Shown here: piece by piece, positions 15,094-21,780 of the stretch | How the letters are laid out: each line of letters opens with the position of its first letter | Position numbering within the stretch: the first letter of the stretch is position 1 | Assembly: GCA_044350895.1 (NCBI GenBank) | Contig: JBILGT010000014.1 | Location: forward strand, 1 to 35,542 | DNA length: 35,542 nucleotides | From: OMIS01 sp044350895 | GTDB lineage: Bacteria; Patescibacteriota; Microgenomatia; UBA1400; PJMF01 | Reading direction: 5' to 3' | Translations under genes and position numbers: made by a program | Notes under the pieces: model-generated | Database searches by the model: none | Seen by the model: the letters and a program-made list of their open reading frames with translations, nothing else | Told to the model about the DNA's origin: nothing

Positions 15094-16785
15094 ATGGCTG
15101 ACAGTTCTCTTAAACCAATTATTAGTGGCGCACCATTTGACCAGATGAATCCCACTGGCAGATACAAAGGTGTTCGACCTGTTGTACTTCTTATTCTCGA
15201 TGGTTGGGGGATTGGTCCCGATAATCCAGGCAATGCGATCAAACGTGCCAAAACTCCCAACATCAGCAAGTACTGGCTTTCGTATCCACACACCCAACTT
15301 GAGGCAAGTGGCCAGGCTGTTGGTCTTCCACAAGGTGAAGATGGCAACACTGAGACTGGACATCTCAATATTGGTGCTGGGCATATCGTCTATCAAGATC
15401 TACCACGTATTAACATGGCCATTGCTGATGGTTCGTTTTATTCCAATCAAGCATTTCTCAATGCGGTAGCACATGTCCGTAACTTCAATTCAACACTCCA
15501 CTTAATGGGTTTGATTGGTTCTGGCGGTGTCCATTCAAATATTGAACACCTCTATGCATTACTCAATTTCTGCAAACAACAAGGCCTTACCAAAGTGTAC
15601 ATTCATGGATTTACTGACGGCCGTGACTCACCGCCCACATCTGGACTCAGCTATGTACAACAAGTAATGGATCAGTGTAAACAGGCAGGCGTCGGGGAAG
15701 TGGCAACACTGATGGGTCGCTACTTTGCAATGGACCGTGACAAACGTTGGGAGCGCGTAGAAAAAGCCTACAATGCTCTCACAATGGGTGATGGCAATCA
15801 ATGTATTTTAGATCCTATTCAGGCACTACAAGCCCAATATGATCAAGGTATCACTGACGAATTTGTGGAACCAATTTGCGTGTGCAATGAAGATGGCACC
15901 CATCGAGTACTAGAAGATAATGATGCTGCCATATTTTTTAACTATCGTATTGACCGTCCTCGTGAATTAACTCGGGCATTTGTCATGCCAGACTTTGAAC
16001 AAGGTGTCAAACACGTTGCATTTGACCCGTACACAGAAAAGTATGAGAAGACAAATATTCAAAAGCAGACCAGCAGCCCCACCTTCCAACGAAAAAAAAT
16101 CATCAATAACTTGTATTTTGTGACAATGACCAACTATGAAGATGGACTACCTGTTGATATGGCTTTTCCACCTCAGAACGTGAAGAGCCCGATTGGTAAA
16201 GTTTTTGCTGATAATGGACTTAAACAACTGCGTATTACTGAGACTGAAAAAGAGCGGTTTGTTACCTACTACATCAATGGACAACGTGAGGACATTTTTC
16301 CTGGTGAACAACGCGTCATCATCCCATCCAAAGGTGTAAAGTCGTATGACCAAGCACCAGAAATGAGTGCCTACGAAATTGCTGATGAGATGATTAAAGC
16401 GCTCAAAACTAATACTGTCGACATTGTGATCTCAAATATTTGTAATGGAGACATGGTGGGGCATACAGGCAATTTAGAAGCTGCCATTCGCGCCTGTGAG
16501 GTCGTAGATGAAGTCGTAGGAAAGATCGTCAACCAAGTCTTGTTGCTCGGAGGCGTTGTCTTTATTACTGCCGATCACGGTAATGTGGAAGAAATGATTA
16601 ATACACAAAGTGGAGAAGTTGACACTGAACACTCAGTTAATCCAATTCCATTTATTATCATTGGCAAACAATACAATAAACCAACAATGCTACCCACAGG
16701 AATTATGGCAGATATCGCACCCACCATTCTCAAAGTCATGGGAATTGAAAAACCGCCATCAATGACTGGTCGAGCACTTATCTAG
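15094..16785 (+). CDS. gpmI: 2,3-bisphosphoglycerate-independent phosphoglycerate mutase
   Basis: 563 aa, alkaline-phosphatase-fold mutase that interconverts 3- and 2-phosphoglycerate with two manganese ions. Motifs: VVLLILDGWG, DGNTETGHLNIGAG, VYIHGFTDGRDSPP, GRYFAMDRDKRWERV, FFNYRIDRPREL, CNGDMVGHTGNLEAAIRA, ITADHGNVEEM and TEHSVNPIP. The nucleophile Ser of GNSEVGH is Thr86 here. Thr serves as nucleophile in other members of the superfamily, so activity is plausible. A 30-residue N-terminal extension and an insertion after about 300 make it longer than E. coli GpmI (514 aa). AAGGA stands before the ATG. The order enolase-mutase suggests an operon for lower glycolysis. Confidence 0.93.
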   Translation: MADSSLKPIISGAPFDQMNPTGRYKGVRPVVLLILDGWGIGPDNPGNAIKRAKTPNISKYWLSYPHTQLEASGQAVGLPQGEDGNTETGHLNIGAGHIVYQDLPRINMAIADGSFYSNQAFLNAVAHVRNFNSTLHLMGLIGSGGVHSNIEHLYALLNFCKQQGLTKVYIHGFTDGRDSPPTSGLSYVQQVMDQCKQAGVGEVATLMGRYFAMDRDKRWERVEKAYNALTMGDGNQCILDPIQALQAQYDQGITDEFVEPICVCNEDGTHRVLEDNDAAIFFNYRIDRPRELTRAFVMPDFEQGVKHVAFDPYTEKYEKTNIQKQTSSPTFQRKKIINNLYFVTMTNYEDGLPVDMAFPPQNVKSPIGKVFADNGLKQLRITETEKERFVTYYINGQREDIFPGEQRVIIPSKGVKSYDQAPEMSAYEIADEMIKALKTNTVDIVISNICNGDMVGHTGNLEAAIRACEVVDEVVGKIVNQVLLLGGVVFITADHGNVEEMINTQSGEVDTEHSVNPIPFIIIGKQYNKPTMLPTGIMADIAPTILKVMGIEKPPSMTGRALI

Positions 16786-16822
16786 TCCACTCCGATCTAC
16801 TTAGTAGCGAAACTAGATTTTT
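16780..16822 (+). terminator. Probable intrinsic terminator after gpmI
   Basis: Stem ATCTAGT (16780-16786)/ACTAGAT (16812-16818), with an inner hairpin CTAC-TTA-GTAG (16797-16807), followed by TTTTT and further T-rich sequence. The stem overlaps the gpmI stop codon and is AT-rich, so strength is uncertain. Confidence 0.5.
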
Positions 16823-16861
16823 CTATGTTTTTTCCTCCAATGCTCAAATTGATATAGTTAA

Positions 16862-16958
16862 TATCAGTAAGATCCGATTGCTGGTAGGGGTTGTTTTCGG
16901 ATATTCTATGTGTACTTCGGGATACGTACGCCCGAAACAAATTACTCACATACTGATA
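16862..16958 (+). promoter_or_regulatory. lexA promoter and leader with paired TATCAGTA/TACTGATA sites and a hairpin
   Basis: Possible promoter TTGCTG (16878-16883), 18-nt spacer, TATTCT (16902-16907). It is flanked by an 8-bp inverted repeat, TATCAGTA (16862-16869) and TACTGATA (16951-16958), one copy upstream and one in the leader. Between them TTCGGG/CCCGAA (16916-16921 with 16931-16936) forms a hairpin. Self-regulation by LexA is usual for the family; which of these elements it binds is unknown. Confidence 0.4.
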
Positions 16959-16972
16959 CGCAAGGGAGGCAT

Positions 16973-17593
16973 ATGGCTGTTACTTTATACAAACGTCAAC
17001 GTCAAATTGTTGATTTCATAGCACAATACTTACAAAAAAACGGATACTCTCCAACGCTCAAAGAGATTGCAGAGTCACTCGGTGTTTCTTCACTTGCTAC
17101 AGTTCATGAGCATTTGCAAGCACTGCAACGTAAAAAAATTATTCGTAAACATGAAGGTTCAGTTCGCGGTATTGAATTGCTTGACCGTACTTTTATTAAA
17201 ATGTCCGAAAGTATTGATTTACCAGTGATGGGGTTCATTGCTGCAGGCTCTCCAATTGAACCTCATCATGATCCTAATGCAACATTTAAGGTTTCACCCG
17301 AAATGATTAGTGGCAAGCGTCGCTCATATGTCTTGCAAGTCAAAGGTGAGTCAATGATTGAAGATCATATTGCCGATGGGGATTATGTTGTCATTGAAGA
17401 GACACAAGAAGTTCATGATGGTGACATCGTAGTTGCACTTTTAGATAATGGTTTGGCCACACTCAAGCGTTTTTACAAGGAAATGACTCGGGTGCGTTTA
17501 GAGCCAGCCAACTCTACGATGAGTCCAATCTATGCTACCAACGTTCAAATTCAAGGTCGGGTTGTGGGGCTCATTCGTAAGTTCCAGTACTAG
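16973..17593 (+). CDS. lexA: LexA SOS repressor
   Basis: 206 aa. An N-terminal winged helix (about 1-70: RQRQIVDFIAQYLQKNGYSPTLKEIAESLGV-type helices, then the wing HEGSVRGIEL) binds DNA; the C-terminal S24 peptidase domain self-cleaves on RecA activation. Cleavage site Ala91-Gly92 in GFIAAGSP, nucleophile Ser127 in KGESMIEDHI, general base Lys165 in GLATLKRF, all intact. The start is the ATG at 16973 behind AGGGAGG, not the in-frame ATG at 16910, which lies in the leader. It opens a region holding uvrB, uvrA and uvrC, a natural SOS set, although I could not find a shared operator upstream of them. Confidence 0.95.
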   Translation: MAVTLYKRQRQIVDFIAQYLQKNGYSPTLKEIAESLGVSSLATVHEHLQALQRKKIIRKHEGSVRGIELLDRTFIKMSESIDLPVMGFIAAGSPIEPHHDPNATFKVSPEMISGKRRSYVLQVKGESMIEDHIADGDYVVIEETQEVHDGDIVVALLDNGLATLKRFYKEMTRVRLEPANSTMSPIYATNVQIQGRVVGLIRKFQY

Positions 17594-17611
17594 GTTTTTG
17601 TCCGTGCATGC

Positions 17612-18385
17612 ATGGAAATTTGGTATGTACTACCCGCCATGGCAAAACGCGAAGGTGAACCACATACACTAGCTGCAACTGACACCAAAAGAATTAAGAC
17701 TTCTGTTGAAGTTGCTGGTATTCCTACCGACCAAGTACAACTTAATCTTTCTAGAATTGAAAGAATTTTACAACTTGCCGGTATCACTCGATTTACATTA
17801 CAGACACGACCTAGTATTAATCATGACGGCAAGTATCGATTAGTCTTTAATGACTTCGATGTTAAACGTGCTTTAGAAACTGAGAAGCCTAAAACAGCAC
17901 AGTGGTTACCACTCAAGACACAGCTCAGTAGTGACATGCTGCGTAAAGCTCTACCTGAGAATGCTACTCCAGAAGACGTAGCCAAACTACTGCAGAACAC
18001 ACTCCATGACACGCTACTCGTTGCTGCATACAGCAATTTGTTTAGACCCAAACTAATTGAACTAATCACAGCAATGTGTTTTCTAGCCACAACAGGTTTT
18101 ACGCTCGCTGTAGGCGACTTAGAAGGAACACTGCAAGTCCTCTGTCTATTTGAAGTGCTTAATCTCATTCGCTGCGTTATGAATTCACGAGATGAAGGGA
18201 GAGAGAAGGCTGGAGAAGGCGCTCGTTTCTCACTCACCGGACATTCAGTAGGATTTGAGTTCGATAGATTTATATTTGCGATGATATTACTCCAGCTTCC
18301 TTTAGTTTCTGTACTGAAAAACAGGACTCTCGGAAACACAGAAACTGAAGACACTCTTGATGAAGATGCTAATTTAGCAAAGTAG
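17612..18385 (+). CDS. Hypothetical protein with central membrane segments
   Basis: 257 aa, no family recognised. Residues 1-130 appear soluble and mixed alpha/beta (IPTDQVQLNLSRIERILQLAG). A hydrophobic region at about 146-185 (LIELITAMCFLATTGFTLAVG, then TLQVLCLFEVLNLIR) suggests two membrane helices, and another segment lies at about 222-238. The C-terminus is acidic. It begins 18 nt after lexA and could be cotranscribed with it. An alternative ATG at 17639 would remove nine residues; neither has a clear ribosome binding site. Confidence 0.55.
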   Translation: MEIWYVLPAMAKREGEPHTLAATDTKRIKTSVEVAGIPTDQVQLNLSRIERILQLAGITRFTLQTRPSINHDGKYRLVFNDFDVKRALETEKPKTAQWLPLKTQLSSDMLRKALPENATPEDVAKLLQNTLHDTLLVAAYSNLFRPKLIELITAMCFLATTGFTLAVGDLEGTLQVLCLFEVLNLIRCVMNSRDEGREKAGEGARFSLTGHSVGFEFDRFIFAMILLQLPLVSVLKNRTLGNTETEDTLDEDANLAK

Positions 18386-18423
18386 CTATATTACTGCTAA
18401 TTGACTCTCAAATTAATAATGAT

Positions 18424-18474
18424 TGATACATCAAATTATTTAATAATTGCATCAATGTGTATTGAAATGTATCA
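18424..18474. repeat. Nested inverted repeat between convergent genes
   Basis: Outer arms TGATACAT (18424-18431) and ATGTATCA (18467-18474), inner palindrome AATTATT-T-AATAATT (18434-18448). No T-run adjoins the outer stem. It sits between two convergent genes and may act as a bidirectional transcription end or a protein site. Confidence 0.4.
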
Positions 18475-18508
18475 AAAGGAATTAAACAGTTGCAGCATCT
18501 AACTTCGA

Positions 18509-19120
18509 TTAGCTTTTTGAGAGAAATTTTTCTTGATAGGTACTCTTAAATGGCTTTTCATCATAGGCCAATTCTTGGTTTACCCAGCAGCGCAACACAT
18601 ACAGATAATCAGAAAGTCTATTGAGATATTGCAGTAGGACAGCGCGAACAGCCACTTCACGGCTATACGTCACCAGCACGCGCTCACAGCGACGGCAAAC
18701 TGTCCGGGTAATATCAAGCCAGGCACCCAGTTGAGAGCCCCCAGGAAGTAAAAATTGTGTTGTCCAGTTGTCTGCCATCTTAAGTTGTAGTCCATCAGAC
18801 CATTTTTCCAAATCTTTAAGTTCTGCATCATCTAGTTTGGCTTTGGGAGAACCTGCCACTTCGGCACCAATAAAAAAGAGGGTATCTTGAATGTGATAGA
18901 GACGTTCTTTAAGTACGCTTACATCATTTTTTTTACTATGATTCATAAAGCTTTGATCAACATTGGCAAGGACAACTCCCAGCCAGCTATTGAGTTCATC
19001 AAGCGTACCCACCACTTCAAATACAATGGCGTCTTTGGCAAGTCGGTGACCACTGGCTAAACCAGTTTCTCCACGGTCTCCTGTCTTTGTTGAAATTTGA
19101 ATAAGTGTTTTCTTTGGCAT
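18509..19120 (-). CDS. PduO-type cob(I)alamin adenosyltransferase
   Basis: 203 aa. Transfers adenosyl from ATP to cob(I)alamin to make coenzyme B12. Family signatures: N-terminal ATP-binding STKTGDRGETGLASGHRLAKD, the helix VVGTLDELNSWLGV, FLLPGGSQLGAWLDITRTVCRRCERVLV and YLNRLSDYLYVLRCW. A ribosome binding site (AAGGA) precedes the ATG. It is divergent from the GNAT gene; the intergenic region carries TATACT/TATAGT boxes for both directions. No B12-dependent enzyme or B12 synthesis gene is visible, so the organism would need imported corrinoid, perhaps for a B12-dependent ribonucleotide reductase (inference). Confidence 0.93.
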   Translation of the reverse strand: MPKKTLIQISTKTGDRGETGLASGHRLAKDAIVFEVVGTLDELNSWLGVVLANVDQSFMNHSKKNDVSVLKERLYHIQDTLFFIGAEVAGSPKAKLDDAELKDLEKWSDGLQLKMADNWTTQFLLPGGSQLGAWLDITRTVCRRCERVLVTYSREVAVRAVLLQYLNRLSDYLYVLRCWVNQELAYDEKPFKSTYQEKFLSKS

Positions 19121-19156
19121 AGGTTCCTTACAGAGAGTATACTATACGACACTCCT

Positions 19157-20149
19157 ATGTCACTGACAGCTCACATCGAAACTGACCCCAATTGTTTTAC
19201 TACACTTACAGCTGAGTGGTTGGAGCTTTTAGAACACTCACTCACCAACACTGTATTTCAAACACCGCAATTTCTACATACCTGGTGGCTTACATTAGGC
19301 TCTGGAACATTGCAGGTTATTGTAATGCGTGATGAGACACAAGCGCTCCGTGGCATCGCGCCACTCTTTCTGCAGACAAATAGTGCTGGGCTGCAAGAAC
19401 TGTGTTTTGTGGGCTGTGTAAATGTCTCAGATTATTTGGATGTGATTGTGCACAAGGACTTTGAAAAACCTGTCTACGAGTTGCTGTATGAAACAATTAC
19501 ACAAAAAATTGCGTGGCAAGAACTCTATTGGTGTAGTTTGCCAGAAAGTTCACATACCCGTGACTTTTTAAAAACCCACTTTCCACAAGCTGTTGAGTCA
19601 GTGCAAGATGTTACGCCACAAATTGCGCTTCCCGCAGTGTGGGAGGACTATCTTGCGCACTTAGATCGTAAACAACGTCACGAAGTAAAACGGAAATGGC
19701 GACGATTGGATGAGCTCACTCATGAATTTGAACTCATTACCGATGAAGATAGCGCAACAGCTGCTGTAGATGAGTTTATCGAACTGCACAAAGCCTCTTC
19801 AGCAGAAAAAAAGAGTTTCTGGAATGAGCAACACCTCGTTTTCTTTAAAAAATTAATTCCAGACACAGCACAGATGGGCTGGCTCAAACTTTTCTTTTTA
19901 CAGATTGAAGGTAAACGTGTAGCCACCATGCTTGCATTTGATTACAACAATAAGTATGACCTCTATAACTCTGGCTTTTATCCCGAGCTGTACAAAGAAG
20001 TGGGGACGGGGACTGTACTGACTGCCTATACCATCCAACATGCCATTGAAAATAAAAAAGCTATCTACGATTTCTTACGTGGTGGGGAACTGTACAAGTT
20101 CCGACTGGGTGCCGTTGCCAAAAATGTCTACGATATCAGCGTCAAATAA
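19157..20149 (+). CDS. GNAT-fold acyltransferase, CelD/BcsL (Acetyltransf_6) type
   Basis: 330 aa. The arrangement is that of FemAB-like double-GNAT proteins: N-terminal VFQTPQFLHTWWLTLG, ALRGIAPLFLQ, NVSDYLDVIV, a middle DRKQRHEVKRKWRRLDE segment, and a C-terminal GNAT half with LFFLQIEGKRVATMLAFDYNNKYDLYNSGFYPEL and VLTAYTIQHAIENKKAIYDFLRGGELYKFRLG. Members are thought to acylate or aminoacylate polysaccharide or cell-wall precursors; the substrate is not known here. The start is the ATG at 19157, since the earlier in-frame ATG at 19097 lies inside the divergent gene. Its stop and that of the convergent CofE-like gene are one nucleotide apart. Confidence 0.8.
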   Translation: MSLTAHIETDPNCFTTLTAEWLELLEHSLTNTVFQTPQFLHTWWLTLGSGTLQVIVMRDETQALRGIAPLFLQTNSAGLQELCFVGCVNVSDYLDVIVHKDFEKPVYELLYETITQKIAWQELYWCSLPESSHTRDFLKTHFPQAVESVQDVTPQIALPAVWEDYLAHLDRKQRHEVKRKWRRLDELTHEFELITDEDSATAAVDEFIELHKASSAEKKSFWNEQHLVFFKKLIPDTAQMGWLKLFFLQIEGKRVATMLAFDYNNKYDLYNSGFYPELYKEVGTGTVLTAYTIQHAIENKKAIYDFLRGGELYKFRLGAVAKNVYDISVK

Positions 20150-20150
20150 C

Positions 20151-20894
20151 TCACTTTTTCCGCCAAGGAGCAGAAGTGAGGAGGGGAGCGTAGACATCAT
20201 CGGCAATAGCAATGTGCAGGTCTGCGATTTCTTCTGGAGTAGGGGCATGATCTTGGAACTCAATTTGTGGAATGTCTTCTATGATGCAGAGTGGTGTTTG
20301 TTCAGCCACTTCACCCATGGTGAAAACAGCCGAAGCAGCGAGTCCTTCAGCGATATTCACTTGGGTCATGCTCATTTCATGACCAAATAAATCTTTTTGA
20401 CCAATCATGTTGCGAATGCCTTTGAATCCTGCATGAGCGAGTGCCGTACCCATTGTGCCCCATTTAAGAGGAAATGTTTTACTGTCGGTGATGAGCACGC
20501 CTACTTCTTTGACATTAAATTCGCGGCGCACCCACTCCCAAATCTGGGCAGCACTTGCATAGGGATGTTGCGGTAACAGAACGTATTGATTGCCAGCATT
20601 GGACATATCCACGCCAGCATTGACCGAGAGAATGTCGTGACGAATTGCCAGCATGGCATTGTACTTGGACTCACTTGGATCAATATACTGTTCAGCTTCA
20701 GCTTTGACGACAGCATGCTGTTCTTCCTTTGTGCCTGTGACTTTGGGAACCACAGCTCCTTCAGCTAGTGCAATGATCTTGGAAGTGATCACGAGCACGG
20801 AGCGCTCAGGAAGTGCTGAAATTGCGCCACGCAAAATGTCTTCCAAATTATCGTGAGTATGTACAACTGGGGTTTTGTAAGGTGTGAGTTTCAT
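20151..20894 (-). CDS. CofE-like (F420-0:gamma-glutamyl ligase family) amide ligase
   Basis: 247 aa. Recognisable blocks of the F420_ligase family: VLVITSKIIALAEG near the N-terminus, LSVNAGVDMSNAGNQYVLLP, VGVLITDSKTFPLKWGTMGTALAHAGFKGIRN, then KDLFGHEM and the C-terminal NIAEGLAASAVFTMGE. True CofE adds L-glutamate to coenzyme F420-0 with GTP. Nothing else for F420 is in view and Patescibacteria are not known to make it, so a different glutamyl or amino-acid acceptor is likely. TATACT stands 8 nt before the ATG without a Shine-Dalgarno. It is tail-to-tail with the GNAT gene. Confidence 0.82.
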   Translation of the reverse strand: MKLTPYKTPVVHTHDNLEDILRGAISALPERSVLVITSKIIALAEGAVVPKVTGTKEEQHAVVKAEAEQYIDPSESKYNAMLAIRHDILSVNAGVDMSNAGNQYVLLPQHPYASAAQIWEWVRREFNVKEVGVLITDSKTFPLKWGTMGTALAHAGFKGIRNMIGQKDLFGHEMSMTQVNIAEGLAASAVFTMGEVAEQTPLCIIEDIPQIEFQDHAPTPEEIADLHIAIADDVYAPLLTSAPWRKK

Positions 20895-20923
20895 CTAGAG
20901 GTAGTATACCGCAGAATCTTACA

Positions 20924-21730
20924 TTATTTTTTCACTGCTTTTATTTTAAGAAACTCAGTTGCTCTTGCCTCAAAATCTTCGTCTAAATCTGGTCTAATTC
21001 GTACAGCATGCTTTTGCAGCCATACCCTAAATTTCTCGGCATTTTCATCTGTCACTAATTTAACATCTAGAACAAGCTCACTCCCAATATGTGCCATTCC
21101 TCTGCGAGCTTGGAAAATTCCGGTCTTGTGTGCATTCAAAATGTCTGCAAGGGTAATAACCCACAGGACAGGATGTTTTCTCTGGCGCCCAAAAGCATCT
21201 TTTTGAACATATGAAATAGCAAGAATACCTTCACCCACTGTTCCGTAGAGTTCCCGTTCATCTTCAAATTTTCCACCTCGCATCCAGACAATGTTTGGAT
21301 ACTTTGCCACTAAAGCTTCATAAACTAAGATCTCTAGGCCTGCAGCACTTACTCCCAACTGTTCCTGAAGGTTTTGGACAGAATGGCCATATAGCCAATC
21401 CATTGCTTGTTCCGATGAAATTGTGACATTTTTTTTTGCGGCAACATCTTGAATCATTTCAATAAACACTTGGTCTCTGAGTTCTTGATGCGGAGTCGAG
21501 GATTTTGCAAACTGTTCTGTTGCAGAAAAATTAAAAAAAATACTGTTATCTGGAATAACCGATTTGGCTTGTTCTAGAGTGACTGTCTGTTCTAAATATG
21601 CAGATGATTCTTGCTCGGGCCGTTTCTTTTTTTTAATACCCTCAAAAACAGATCTAAACCATTCCTTCCAGTTATTAATCAAAGAGAATTTTTCAAATGT
21701 CTGCTGATGAAATGAAGACTCTAATACCAT
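20924..21730 (-). CDS. Hypothetical protein divergent from uvrB
   Basis: 268 aa, no family recognised. The N-terminus has a lysine-rich patch (EGIKKKKRPEQ, about 30-40), the middle is helical (about 80-140, including QAMDWLYGHSVQNLQEQLGVSAAGLEILVYE), and residues about 145-225 look like a beta-rich domain (IVWMRGGKFEDERELYGTVGEGILAISYV). No membrane segment. The sequence AAGLEILVYEAL..YPNIVWMRGGK faintly recalls restriction-like or DUF-type nuclease folds, but I can point to no catalytic motif. TATATT lies 7 nt before the ATG. Divergence from uvrB by only 50 bp could mean shared control. Confidence 0.55.
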   Translation of the reverse strand: MVLESSFHQQTFEKFSLINNWKEWFRSVFEGIKKKKRPEQESSAYLEQTVTLEQAKSVIPDNSIFFNFSATEQFAKSSTPHQELRDQVFIEMIQDVAAKKNVTISSEQAMDWLYGHSVQNLQEQLGVSAAGLEILVYEALVAKYPNIVWMRGGKFEDERELYGTVGEGILAISYVQKDAFGRQRKHPVLWVITLADILNAHKTGIFQARRGMAHIGSELVLDVKLVTDENAEKFRVWLQKHAVRIRPDLDEDFEARATEFLKIKAVKK

Positions 21731-21737
21731 TACGTCT

Positions 21738-21770
21738 AATATACTTCATATTGTGCATGTACGGTATAAT
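21738..21770. promoter_or_regulatory. Divergent -10 boxes of uvrB and its neighbour
   Basis: Rightward TATAAT (21765-21770) lies 10 nt before the uvrB ATG; leftward TATATT (21743-21738) lies 7 nt before the ATG at 21730. Neither has a convincing -35 nor a Shine-Dalgarno, so both mRNAs are probably leaderless or nearly so. Confidence 0.45.
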
Positions 21771-21780
21771 AGAACATTCC

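Noticed and set aside
20151..20894. True F420 biosynthesis gene cofE
   Set aside because: The family resemblance is clear but no partner genes are present, so only a CofE-like label is justified.
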